From: M55B167 sp964406095
GTDB taxonomy: Bacteria > Verrucomicrobiota > Kiritimatiellia > RFP12 > UBA1067
DNA: 38,350 nucleotides
NCBI GenBank assembly: GCA_964406095.1
Contig: CAYOQJ010000060.1
Coordinates: forward strand, 1 to 38,350
Reading direction: 5' to 3'
Shown here: positions 23,170 to 31,829 of the stretch, piece by piece
Numbering within the stretch: position 1 is the first letter of the stretch
Layout of the letters: each line of letters begins with the position of its first letter
Translations under genes and position numbers: made by a program
The notes under the pieces: generated by a model
The model's input: the letters and a program-made list of their open reading frames with translations, nothing else
Database searches by the model: none
What the model was told of the DNA's origin: nothing

Positions 23170-24587
23170 TAGTGAATTTCGTCCGGTATCGGCAATACCG
23201 GTTCCGGTTCAATCACCTCAATCGCCCGCCATCTGCCGCTGCACCAGCGCCAAGTTGTGCCGATCATGATAAAAACAACATAGATGGCCAGCCAGAGCCA
23301 AAGCGTGACAATGCTCTTATCCATCCATAACAGCAAAACGGTTCCCGGGATCATGAGCAACCACCCGCTCAAGCTCAGAAAAATCATTACAAAGTGGGTA
23401 TCTCCCGCCCCCTTGAGAGCGTCGCCCAGAACAATCGCCACGGCATCAAACAAACCCCATGAGGTCATGATAATCATCATCAAGCGTCCCATTTCCAGCA
23501 ATTCGGCGGTTGTGAAGGCGGCATCCGGCGGATTAAAAAGCGAGTAATAGAAACGAGGCATTGCAATAAAACTCAGACCGATCACCGACATGTAGACAAG
23601 TGCCATTTTAACCGCACTCCATCCCGCACGTGCGGCCGCATCGACATCGCCGGCCCCTTTATGTTGCGCCACAAGCGTTGAGGCCGCCACACCGAATCCG
23701 AGCAGAGGCGCAAAGGCGAGATTGTTGATGCTGAAACCGATATTGCTGGCCGCCAGAGAAAGTTCCCCCAAGCGTCCGGTCAGCATAATGAAAAGAGAGA
23801 AAGACCCGACCTCCATCAGCAGGTGCAGACCGGAAGGTGTGCCGAAGCGCAAAATACGTTTCAGCAGAGGAAGATTCAGCCGCATCATTGCCGCAAGACC
23901 GAAGTGTCTGACAGCACGGTCGCTGGCGAAGATAAACCACTGCAGCAGACAACAGGCAGCAGTTGATATCAGAGTTGCATACGCTGCCCCCTGAATACCC
24001 ATTTCCGGCACCCCTGCATAACCGAAGATAAAGAGGTAGTTAAGCAGAACATTCAGCGAGCATCCGAAAAAATTAGCCAGCATATTGATATTCGTACGAC
24101 CCAAGCCGGTGAAATATCCACCCAGTGCCGCATTCAGCGGCACCAGAAAACCACCAGCCATCAAAATTATGAAATAGGGACGTTCATCATTCAGCACTGC
24201 GGCACTGTGTCCACTCAACTTCATTAACCAGAGACCGGGCAAAATCAGAAGCAGGATGAAAGGCCATGAACCCACTGCCAGCCATAGACCCTGCGCAGCC
24301 GCTTCGATACAACGTCGGCCATTACCCGCGCCGTGATAATGCGCAGTGAAGGTACCGGCATAACTGCACAGCGATTGAAAAAAACAAACCAGTGTGTGTG
24401 CCAAAATACCCGCTGGCAGAGCGGCCTGAATGGCGGTGCTACTGTAGCGCGCCAGAAAGATACGATCACAGAACTGCATAATTGTGTATGAAGCCATACT
24501 CATGATAAGCGGCGCGGCAATCCGCCACATCTCGGCGTATCCCCCCGGATAAACAGCTTTCTTTTCCCAGTTTTCCCAGTTACGCAT
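23169..24587 (-). CDS. MATE-family multidrug/metabolite antiporter
   Basis: Integral membrane transporter of 472 aa with about 12 hydrophobic segments in two similar halves, the standard MATE length. Typical features are the N-terminal IAAPLIMSMASYTIMQFCDRIFLAR, the ALGGYFTGLGRTNINMLANFFG loop, and the second-half GFGVAASTLVAQHKGAGD and LGDALKGAGDTHF motifs. MATE proteins export cationic drugs or metabolites using Na+ or H+. The frame extends to a TTG at 24599, but the ATG at 24587 (MRNWENWEKKA) is the more likely start. No nearby gene indicates a substrate. Confidence 0.88.
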   Translation of the reverse strand: MRNWENWEKKAVYPGGYAEMWRIAAPLIMSMASYTIMQFCDRIFLARYSSTAIQAALPAGILAHTLVCFFQSLCSYAGTFTAHYHGAGNGRRCIEAAAQGLWLAVGSWPFILLLILPGLWLMKLSGHSAAVLNDERPYFIILMAGGFLVPLNAALGGYFTGLGRTNINMLANFFGCSLNVLLNYLFIFGYAGVPEMGIQGAAYATLISTAACCLLQWFIFASDRAVRHFGLAAMMRLNLPLLKRILRFGTPSGLHLLMEVGSFSLFIMLTGRLGELSLAASNIGFSINNLAFAPLLGFGVAASTLVAQHKGAGDVDAAARAGWSAVKMALVYMSVIGLSFIAMPRFYYSLFNPPDAAFTTAELLEMGRLMMIIMTSWGLFDAVAIVLGDALKGAGDTHFVMIFLSLSGWLLMIPGTVLLLWMDKSIVTLWLWLAIYVVFIMIGTTWRWCSGRWRAIEVIEPEPVLPIPDEIH

Positions 24588-24667
24588 GGCGTTAAACAAT
24601 AACCCGAATCAGACACTGATGGCAAGGTACAAGTAAGAAAATCAGGTAATTCGTCATTTTAGGAATT

Positions 24668-24725
24668 TTAGGGACAGGCACTATTAGTTTTTAGGGACAG
24701 GCACTATTTAGGGACAGGCACTATT
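24668..24725 (+). repeat. Three copies of an 18-nt repeat
   Basis: TTAGGGACAGGCACTATT occurs at 24668-24685, 24691-24708 and 24708-24725. Similar sequences are often left beside REP-associated or IS200-like transposases. No such transposase is present here, so this may be a scar. It lies in the 382-nt gap before the TrmH gene; apart from a possible promoter the rest of that gap shows nothing recognisable. Confidence 0.7.
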
Positions 24726-24742
24726 TTTCTCTATTTTGGAGC

Positions 24743-24771
24743 ACTTGCAAATGTGAGCGGACTTGGTTAAA
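24743..24771 (+). promoter_or_regulatory. Possible sigma70 promoter for the SpoU methyltransferase
   Basis: TTGCAA (24743-24748) and TAAAAT (24766-24771) are 17 nt apart. The -10 matches five of six consensus bases and the -35 matches four of six. The resulting leader would be about 190 nt, so a closer promoter is possible. Confidence 0.35.
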
Positions 24772-24969
24772 ATATTGATCCGAGTGCTGTTGACTGTGGC
24801 TCGTTTTTCCGTTTTTCATCAAGGGGTGTATTACAATGCGTCATTTTACAACATCTGATGGTTTCAAACGCATTCATCAGGAATCCTTTTCCAACGGGCG
24901 GCAGCCCTGCGACAGATACAACTCTCTTAGACCGACGCGGAGTGCTCACCGATTGCGGGAGATTAAGTG

Positions 24970-25827
24970 ATGGAGATTACCTCGCTGGCCAATTCCAGGA
25001 TCAAACACGCTGTCAAACTGCGGCAACGCTCTTATCGTGACGCCGCCGGAGAGATGCTTATTGAGGGTTATCGTGAGTGTCGACGCGCCCTAGACCACGG
25101 TTGTATTCCCAAGACACTTTTCCACTGCGAGAAGCTTTACCTGAAAAATGTTAATGAGCCCTCTTTAGTGAACGAGTGTCGTGAAAAAGGAGTGCTTTGT
25201 CTGAGTTGCCCGACATCGGTCTTCAAAAAAATCGCCTATCGGGAGCGCCCTGACGGGTTGCTGATGATCGCTCCGCAACTCAAACACACACTGCATGAGC
25301 TGATCCTGCCGGACAACGCGCTGCTGGTTGTAGCTGAATCAATCGAAAAACCAGGTAACCTCGGCACAATTCTGCGCAGTGCGGATGCGGCGGGGGTACA
25401 TGCTGTAATTGTCTGCGACCGCTGCACCGACATCCACAACCCAAATGTGGTGCGGGCCTCAACCGGCACTCTCTTTTCAGTACCAATTATTGAAACAACA
25501 TCCGAAGAAGCCCTGGTTTTTCTGAAGCAGCATAATTTCAGGATATTGGCAGCGACGCCACATGCCGCGCCCCTGCACTCACAGGTGAACCTTACCGGGA
25601 ATATCGCTGTGGCGCTGGGCACTGAGCAGTATGGCCTGACCCGACAATGGATGGTTGCCGCTGATCTGCGGGTCAGGATTCCGATGATGGGGCTGGCCGA
25701 CTCGCTGAACGTATCCGCCGCCGCCACCATTCTGCTTTTTGAAGCTTTACGTCAACGGATAGATGCCGGTCTGGCGAAAGTTCCGCCGCACGAACCCTGG
25801 CATGGCGAGTCGCAGCACGACGCATAA
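24970..25827 (+). CDS. SpoU/TrmH-family RNA 2'-O-methyltransferase
   Basis: Cytoplasmic RNA ribose methyltransferase of 285 aa using S-adenosylmethionine. An N-terminal substrate-binding domain spans about 1-95 (ITSLANSRIKHAVKLRQRS, MLIEGYRECRRAL), followed by the SPOUT knot domain. SpoU motif 1 is Asn130-LGTILR, motif 2 GTEQYGL at 217-223, and motif 3 IPMMGLADSLNVS at 237-249. All catalytic and cofactor-loop residues are present. Whether the target is tRNA or 23S rRNA cannot be decided; the N-terminal domain resembles RlmB/TsnR-type enzymes. GGGAG lies 8 nt before the ATG; a GTG three bases earlier is also possible. It converges on nadB with a 21-nt gap. Confidence 0.9.
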   Translation: MEITSLANSRIKHAVKLRQRSYRDAAGEMLIEGYRECRRALDHGCIPKTLFHCEKLYLKNVNEPSLVNECREKGVLCLSCPTSVFKKIAYRERPDGLLMIAPQLKHTLHELILPDNALLVVAESIEKPGNLGTILRSADAAGVHAVIVCDRCTDIHNPNVVRASTGTLFSVPIIETTSEEALVFLKQHNFRILAATPHAAPLHSQVNLTGNIAVALGTEQYGLTRQWMVAADLRVRIPMMGLADSLNVSAAATILLFEALRQRIDAGLAKVPPHEPWHGESQHDA

Positions 25828-25848
25828 AAAGTTTTCGCCGTCAGCCGC

Positions 25849-27450
25849 TCACAGCTTTCTGCCGGGCAGGATGGTATTGCGTGCCTGCGGCAGCAGGGAG
25901 GGGTAGTCGAGGGTATAGTGCAATCCGCGGCTCTCTTTACGGCGCAGGGCGCATCGTATAATTAACTCGGCCACCAGGGCTATATTGCGTAGCTCAAGTG
26001 TATCGGTGGTGACCAGATAGTCAAAGTAATACTCACGGATCTCACGCCGCAGATTGCGAACCCGGTTTTGAGCCCGTGCCAGGCGTTTATTGGTCCGCAC
26101 GATCCCGACATAGTCCCACATGCAGGTACGCACTTCCATCCAGTTATGAGCCACCATCACTGCCTCGTCGCTCGCGACCGCCTTGCCGTAGTGCCAGGCC
26201 GGTATGCGCAGCGTTTTCGGCAAAACGCAGGCATCCGCAATCACCCTTCCCGAGGTCTCATAAGCGCAGACAAGTGCCTCCAGCAGTGAGTTGCTAGCTA
26301 ACCGATTGGCACCGTGCAGGCCGTTACAGGCCGTTTCGCCCACGGCGTAGAGACCTGGCAACGAGGTTACTCCGTCGATGCTTGTTTTGATGCCTCCACC
26401 CATATAATGAGCGGAGGGCACAATTGGAATCAGGTCATTTGCCATATCGATTCCGAACTCAAGGCACGTATTGTAAATATTTGGGAACCGTGTTTTGAGA
26501 AACTCGCTGGATTTATGGCGGATATCCAGACAGCAGTAGGGCGCACCGGTACGTTTCATCTCTGAATCGATCGCCCGCGCCACGATATCGCGCGGAGCGA
26601 GCGATCCGCGTTTGTCGTACTTTTTCATAAAGGCGTGGCCGTGTGTATCGACCAATTCGGCACCCTCACCGCGTACCGCTTCGCTTATCAGAAAACGTTT
26701 AGCTTTGGGATGGTACAAACAGGTGGGATGAAATTGAATAAACTCCATATTTGAAATTTTTGCACCGGCTCTCCAGGCCAGCGCAATGCCGTCACCGGTG
26801 GCGATATCGGGATTACAGGTATAGAGATAGACCTTACCGCAACCGCCGGTTGCCATCACGGTCACCGGGGACTGGACCGCAAAAATCTCGCCGCTTTTTT
26901 CGTTAAGTACATAAGCACCCACGCACTGATTATCACCGGGACGGCGCAACCAGCGGGTGGTGATAAGGTCAATCAGCATCGCATTTTCCATCATGGTAAT
27001 GGCTGGGTGACGCATGGCACACTTGACAAGCACGCTTTCTATTTTCTGGCCGGTAATATCTCCAGCGTGGAGCACACGTCGTTGAGAATGCCCCCCTTCG
27101 CGTCCCAGATCAAAGCCGGGACTGCCATCATGCCGGTGATTAAAACGTACGCCCAGATTGATAAGTTCTTTTAATCTATCCGGACCTTCGGAAACGATTC
27201 TCCGCACAACACTTTCATTACACAGGCCCGCGCCGGCATTGAGTGTATCGATCACATGTTGATCAAAGCTGTCCTGCTCATCGATTACACAGGCGATACC
27301 ACCCTGAGCCCGGTTGGTGCTACAATCCGACAGCTTCTTCTTTGTCAGCAGCAGAACCCGTCCGTGCGGAGCAAGGTAGAGGGCACTCATCAAGCCGGCT
27401 ATACCGCTACCGACAATCAGAAAATCACAGCTCTCGGTTCGCATTTTCAT
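25849..27450 (-). CDS. nadB: L-aspartate oxidase
   Basis: Flavoenzyme of 533 aa oxidising L-aspartate to iminoaspartate, the first step of de novo NAD synthesis. The FAD-binding GSGIAG is at 14-19. Succinate dehydrogenase/fumarate reductase-type motifs follow: RAQGGIACV, EFIQFHPTCLY, SEAVRGEGAELV with its catalytic Arg, HYMGGGIKT and GANRLASNSLLEALV. The length matches known NadB proteins (about 530-540 aa). The longest frame reaches 27528, but the ATG at 27450 has GGGAG 5 nt upstream and begins just before the FAD strand, so it was chosen. nadA and nadC are not in the window. It is divergent from the beta-helix gene. Confidence 0.93.
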   Translation of the reverse strand: MKMRTESCDFLIVGSGIAGLMSALYLAPHGRVLLLTKKKLSDCSTNRAQGGIACVIDEQDSFDQHVIDTLNAGAGLCNESVVRRIVSEGPDRLKELINLGVRFNHRHDGSPGFDLGREGGHSQRRVLHAGDITGQKIESVLVKCAMRHPAITMMENAMLIDLITTRWLRRPGDNQCVGAYVLNEKSGEIFAVQSPVTVMATGGCGKVYLYTCNPDIATGDGIALAWRAGAKISNMEFIQFHPTCLYHPKAKRFLISEAVRGEGAELVDTHGHAFMKKYDKRGSLAPRDIVARAIDSEMKRTGAPYCCLDIRHKSSEFLKTRFPNIYNTCLEFGIDMANDLIPIVPSAHYMGGGIKTSIDGVTSLPGLYAVGETACNGLHGANRLASNSLLEALVCAYETSGRVIADACVLPKTLRIPAWHYGKAVASDEAVMVAHNWMEVRTCMWDYVGIVRTNKRLARAQNRVRNLRREIREYYFDYLVTTDTLELRNIALVAELIIRCALRRKESRGLHYTLDYPSLLPQARNTILPGRKL

Positions 27451-27571
27451 AGAAACTCCCGTTACTTTGATTGAAATCAGCAACGCATCTGTTTGCGCAG
27501 AGATACAATTGTCATTGTAATGCGGCAATTTTACATAAACCCGCTGTTTCGTAAAAGAGCAAATTCCTGTA

Positions 27572-27600
27572 TTGATCTCAACTTGAATTGCCCATACAAT
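27572..27600 (+). promoter_or_regulatory. Sigma70-like promoter for the beta-helix gene
   Basis: TTGATC (27572-27577) and TACAAT (27595-27600) are separated by 17 nt. It would give a leader of about 180 nt to the ATG at 27787. The rest of the 336-nt divergent gap (27451-27786) shows nothing else recognisable. Confidence 0.5.
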
Positions 27601-27786
27601 TATATTTCTGAATTGAAGATGGGGTAAAATGCTAGGTAACCGGAGATATCACACACTCATGCATTCACACATCCACAAAAACGGGAGAGAACAACTCATT
27701 CGCCACAAACACCTGATGAAACGATGATTAGACCCACAACTGGATTAGGATTCTTGACAGAACGTGAAACTATGGCAGGGGGAGAT

Positions 27787-30540
27787 ATGAAACGATTCGA
27801 TTTGCTGTTCACAAAAAACAGGACAGTTATGCTATTAGCTGTAATGCTGATGGCCACTATTGGATGTCAGGAATTTTTATTAAACAAGGAATATTCGACA
27901 ACCAGTATTTATGTCAGTCCTGACGGCAGTGATGCCAATAACGGCCTGAGACCAAAACTCTCTTCCAACAGTTGTGACGGGCCAGTGGCCTCTCTAAAAG
28001 CGGCTCGCGATATTGTCCGCAAACTCAAAGCCGAAGGGCAGCTGTCCAAGCCGGTAAAAATAATAGTTGCTGACGGCACCTATACAATTACCGAGCCGCT
28101 GAGACTGACACCGAAAGACAGTGGCAGTGCAGCAGTCCCGATCTCATACGAAGCCGCCAAGGGTGCGAAACCGGTGATATCAGGTGGTCGTGTTATCACT
28201 GGCTGGAAGGAATGTGATAATGGAATGTGGACAACACAAATTGATGACGTGGCTGTCGGCAAGTGGTATTTTGAGCAGCTGTATGTTAATGGCAGGCGGG
28301 CCATCCGGGCCCGTCACCCCAACAAATTTTATTTACACATGCAGGATGTATATGAAGAGGTTCTTGAAAAAGGTGGGAGAATTGCCAAACGTGCCAAACA
28401 GACAATCAAAGTCGACAAGGATATTTTTAATAAAACAGTCGGTCAGCTCTCCCAGGAGGAACTCATGGATGTCCAGATGCAGATATACCATAAGTGGGAT
28501 AACACATGGCGTTTCATTCACGGGCTTGACAAAGACCATTGTGCCATTATCACCGAAGGACGCGGCATGAAGTCCTGGAACAACTGGCACAGTGGTACAC
28601 GATTCCATCTGGAGAACTACAAGGCTGCTCTGGATGCCCCGGGTGAATGGTTTTTGGCACGTAACGGAACCCTTTTCTACAATCCTTTGCCGGGTGATAA
28701 AATATCGAAAGCCGAATTTACAGCCCCTACAACAAAGCAGTTTCTCATAATCGCAGGTGATCCGACAAACGGAAAATTTGTTGAGCATATCACATTCCGC
28801 GAGCTGCATTTCCGTTATGCCGAGTGGATCATGCCTCCCGGAGGATTTGAAGCGGAACAGGCCGCCGCCTCCATTGAAGCAACTCTCCAGTTTGACGGTG
28901 TCAAGAACATAACAGTAAAAAACTGTGAGGTGGCACACACCGGTATTTACGCGGTATGGTTTCGCAATGCCTGCCGGAATTGTACACTTCAACACTGCTA
29001 CGTGCACGACTTCGGAGCCGGTGGTGTCCGGATCGGCCAGAAGAACATGCCGACAAATGATGCAGAGACAACCAGCCAAATCACATTCGACAACAACATC
29101 ATCCGGCAGGGCGGTTATATCTTCCCCTGTGCAGTCGGCGTGTGGATAGGGTTCAGTGGTGACAACCAGGTTACGCACAACGAGATTGCCGACCTTTTCT
29201 ACACCGGCATCTCAATGGGTTGGAACTGGGGCTACGGCCCCAGCAATGCCAAGAGAAATGACATTGGATTTAATAATGTTCATCACATCGGACACGGTGT
29301 GCTCAGCGACATGGGCGGCATCTATACCCTGGGACTCTCCGAGGGCAGTTATGTGCACAACAACGTATTCCATGACATCTACGCCTACACCTACGGAGGC
29401 TGGGGGCTGTATACAGACCAGGCCAGCACGGGAATCATCTTTGAAAACAACTTGGTCTATAACACAAAAACCGGTGGATTCCATCAGCATTTCGGTGAGA
29501 ACAACATTGTCCGCAACAATATACTTGCCTTTGCTGAAGTTCATCAGATTCAGGCCTCGCGACCTGAGGATCACCTCTCCTTCTCTCTGGAGAACAATAT
29601 CGTTTACTATAGAGAGGGGACACTCCTGGGCGGCGGAGCATGGAAAAAGGCACAATTCGGAAGCAGTAGCAATTGCTTCTGGAATACTGCCGAAGCGGAG
29701 ATTTCGTTTATGGGAAACACACTTGAAGAGTGGCAGAAAAAGGGACATGAGATAGGATCGGTTATTGCCGACCCTAAGTTTGCAGACCCTGAGAACGGCG
29801 ATTTCACCCTGGCCGGTGATTCACCGGCGCTGAAGCTCGGATTCAAACCTTTCGATTATACACGCGCCGGAGTTTATGGAGGGAGATTCTGGAAAAAGCT
29901 TGCAGCTGAATCAACGGCTCCTGCCTTAGAGATTGCCCCCGATCCGCCTCCCCCGACATTCAACTACGACTTTGAGTTTTGCAAAGCAGGTGATACTCCC
30001 CCGGGGCAACCACGCACAGAGGGTAAAGGCGATTCAATTGCCGTTACTGATGAAACTGCTGCCAGCGGGAAAAAGAGTCTAAAAATTGTTGATGCGGAAG
30101 GACTCAAACACAGCTATAACCCCCATTATGTTGTCCGCGGCATCAACTACAGCGACGGCAAGGCCTTCAACTCCTTTTCTCTGCGGGTAGATTCCGACGC
30201 AGATATATCTTTCGAATGGCGCGACTACAAAACAAAACCGCCCTATATGGTTGGACCAAGCATAAAGGTTCGCAAAGCAAAAATGGAGCTCTCCGGAGTA
30301 GAAAAAGTGGACATCCCTCTCAGCAAGTGGGTTAAATTTGAGATCGTTGCAGATATCTCTGAGGAAAATGGAGGAAAATGGACACTTAGTTTAACATTGC
30401 CTGATGGAGCCAAGCACAGCTGGAAAGACCTTCCTTTCGTGAATGTTGAATTCTGCAGATTGGACTGGATCGGTTTTATGAGCAACGCACAGAAGAAAAC
30501 CACATTTTTCATAGACGATTTCATAGTACATCCACTTTAA
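27787..30540 (+). CDS. Exported right-handed parallel beta-helix protein, possible lipoprotein
   Basis: Protein of 917 aa. The N-terminal hydrophobic stretch VMLLAVMLMATIGC could be a lipoprotein signal with Cys27, although the lipobox is weak. A DUF1565-like opening follows (IYVSPDGSDANNG, ASLKAARDIVRKLK), then a long beta-helix (about 40-700) rich in N-N-x-(I/V) turns such as FDNNIIRQG, VHNNVFHDIY and VRNNILAF. A C-terminal beta-sandwich of about 200 aa follows (FNYDFEFCKAGDTPPGQ to the end). Beta-helix proteins of this type include polysaccharide lyases and GH families such as GH141 and GH120; no catalytic set can be assigned by eye. The start ATG has AGGGGG just upstream; an earlier ATG at 27724 lacks a good ribosome site. 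It stands alone between nadB and the ATPase operon. Confidence 0.8.
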   Translation: MKRFDLLFTKNRTVMLLAVMLMATIGCQEFLLNKEYSTTSIYVSPDGSDANNGLRPKLSSNSCDGPVASLKAARDIVRKLKAEGQLSKPVKIIVADGTYTITEPLRLTPKDSGSAAVPISYEAAKGAKPVISGGRVITGWKECDNGMWTTQIDDVAVGKWYFEQLYVNGRRAIRARHPNKFYLHMQDVYEEVLEKGGRIAKRAKQTIKVDKDIFNKTVGQLSQEELMDVQMQIYHKWDNTWRFIHGLDKDHCAIITEGRGMKSWNNWHSGTRFHLENYKAALDAPGEWFLARNGTLFYNPLPGDKISKAEFTAPTTKQFLIIAGDPTNGKFVEHITFRELHFRYAEWIMPPGGFEAEQAAASIEATLQFDGVKNITVKNCEVAHTGIYAVWFRNACRNCTLQHCYVHDFGAGGVRIGQKNMPTNDAETTSQITFDNNIIRQGGYIFPCAVGVWIGFSGDNQVTHNEIADLFYTGISMGWNWGYGPSNAKRNDIGFNNVHHIGHGVLSDMGGIYTLGLSEGSYVHNNVFHDIYAYTYGGWGLYTDQASTGIIFENNLVYNTKTGGFHQHFGENNIVRNNILAFAEVHQIQASRPEDHLSFSLENNIVYYREGTLLGGGAWKKAQFGSSSNCFWNTAEAEISFMGNTLEEWQKKGHEIGSVIADPKFADPENGDFTLAGDSPALKLGFKPFDYTRAGVYGGRFWKKLAAESTAPALEIAPDPPPPTFNYDFEFCKAGDTPPGQPRTEGKGDSIAVTDETAASGKKSLKIVDAEGLKHSYNPHYVVRGINYSDGKAFNSFSLRVDSDADISFEWRDYKTKPPYMVGPSIKVRKAKMELSGVEKVDIPLSKWVKFEIVADISEENGGKWTLSLTLPDGAKHSWKDLPFVNVEFCRLDWIGFMSNAQKKTTFFIDDFIVHPL

Positions 30541-30585
30541 AAGAGTGTGTCAACCCTGCTCAAGGTAAAAAATAATCTGCCTCGC

Positions 30586-30614
30586 TTGACTGGCAGCACA
30601 TTAAGCCATATAAT
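30586..30614 (+). promoter_or_regulatory. Near-consensus sigma70 promoter of the V-type ATPase operon
   Basis: TTGACT (30586-30591) and TATAAT (30609-30614) are exactly 17 nt apart, with one mismatch to consensus in total. The start site would be near 30621, about 60 nt before the first ATG. This is the strongest promoter in the window and suits high constitutive expression. Confidence 0.75.
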
Positions 30615-30679
30615 ATGATGGTATTTATTACAACTCGTGCATATGGGTTCCATCTGCGAGATTTTATTTAGGGTGAGTT

Positions 30680-31267
30680 ATGACGGAAGATTTACAGCTA
30701 TTGCTTGAAAAAATTCAGCGTGAAGGAATCGACAAAGCGCAGGCTGAAGCTGACAAAATCATACAAAATGCTGAAAAGCAATCGAAAGCGTTGGTCGCCG
30801 AGGCCGGGAAACAGGCGGAAAAACTGAAAAGTGATGCCAAGGAAGAGTCTGACGCCTACGCCGCACGTGCTGAGGAGAGTATTCGACAAGCGGCTCGTGA
30901 CATTATACTCAACGTTGAAAAATCGGTTACATCGCTGTTTGAGAATCTGCTGCTGCAGGATGTCAACGAGGCGTTGAAGGATCAGGAACGTGTGGCCGAA
31001 CTGATAAAAGAGGCGGTCAAGGCGTATCTTCAGGATGGCCAATCGCTTGAAATCGGGGTGGCAGAAGAGATGGCCGAAGCATTGCGTGCCAAGTTGGCCT
31101 CCACCGCCGGGCAGGGCGTTGAAATTATAACCGACAAAACAATCGGTACGGGTTTTCGCGTCAAGCTTGCCGACGGACGGATTGAGCATGATTTCACCGG
31201 CGCAGCAATCGTTGAAACCCTTGCGAAACAACTCCGGCCCGGACTAACCAGACTTCTTGAATCATGA
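30680..31267 (+). CDS. atpE: V-type ATP synthase subunit E
   Basis: Peripheral-stalk subunit of 195 aa linking the V1 head to the membrane part. Residues about 1-85 are a charged, heptad-rich coiled coil (EGIDKAQAEADKIIQNAEKQ, then AKEESDAYAARAEESIRQAA). The globular C-terminal half includes LVAEAGKQ-type helices and a final GFRVKLADGRIEHDFTG segment typical of bacterial subunit E. AGGGTGAG lies just before the ATG. It is the first gene of the operon, behind a near-consensus promoter, and overlaps the next gene by 4 nt (ATGA). Confidence 0.88.
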   Translation: MTEDLQLLLEKIQREGIDKAQAEADKIIQNAEKQSKALVAEAGKQAEKLKSDAKEESDAYAARAEESIRQAARDIILNVEKSVTSLFENLLLQDVNEALKDQERVAELIKEAVKAYLQDGQSLEIGVAEEMAEALRAKLASTAGQGVEIITDKTIGTGFRVKLADGRIEHDFTGAAIVETLAKQLRPGLTRLLES

Positions 31268-31785
31268 GCATTCTTTATCTCCTAGCAAGCCTGCCGACCA
31301 TCCAGCTGAACTCGGCGCCTTCTTTAAGTGTCGCTGAGTTTTTAGAGTGCTGCCGGGATTGGCTGAGTGCGCAAGATTACTCTGTAGTCGAAGGGTTGAT
31401 CAAAGGGCATGCCTGTGACCATCCCTTCGCACTTGCTTGGCGAGACAAAGAGACCATTCTGCGCAATGCGGTCGTGCATTTCCGTGCACGCTCAGCGGGT
31501 ATTGATCCTTCGCTTCACACCCGCTACGCCCACGGCTGTGACAGAAAGATCGTGTCTGATGTTGAGGATGCGCTTCAGGAGAGTAGCCCTCTGGACAAGG
31601 AACTGAAACTCGACCAGCTACGCTGGGAAAGCGTGGAGGAGCTGCAGGGAACAGACCCCTTGAGCATCAAGGCTGTTTTCGCTTATGCCGTCAAGCTTGC
31701 AATTGTGACCCGCTGGAGCGAACGCACCCCTGATAAAGGGCGCAAGTCATTTGATAAGCTCACTGAAGTAGAGATCAAACTTTGA
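31264..31785 (+). CDS. DUF2764 family protein of the V-type ATPase operon
   Basis: Protein of 173 aa, beginning ILYLLASLPTIQL. It matches the DUF2764 family that occupies this position (between E and A) in the V-ATPase operons of Chlamydiae, spirochaetes and Bacteroidetes. Its function is not established; it may be a divergent counterpart of the C/d subunit that couples rotor and membrane ring, since no canonical C subunit is present. No membrane segment is visible. It overlaps subunit E by 4 nt and is followed by a 44-nt gap before subunit A, so translation is probably coupled to E. Confidence 0.75.
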   Translation: MSILYLLASLPTIQLNSAPSLSVAEFLECCRDWLSAQDYSVVEGLIKGHACDHPFALAWRDKETILRNAVVHFRARSAGIDPSLHTRYAHGCDRKIVSDVEDALQESSPLDKELKLDQLRWESVEELQGTDPLSIKAVFAYAVKLAIVTRWSERTPDKGRKSFDKLTEVEIKL

Positions 31786-31829
31786 TTATTTTGAACCGGA
31801 ACCCACAAGTAGAATAACTGGCGGATATT

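Noticed and set aside
28333..29178. Minus-strand 281-aa open frame inside the beta-helix gene
   Set aside because: The opposite strand encodes beta-helix turns throughout; this frame shows no motif.
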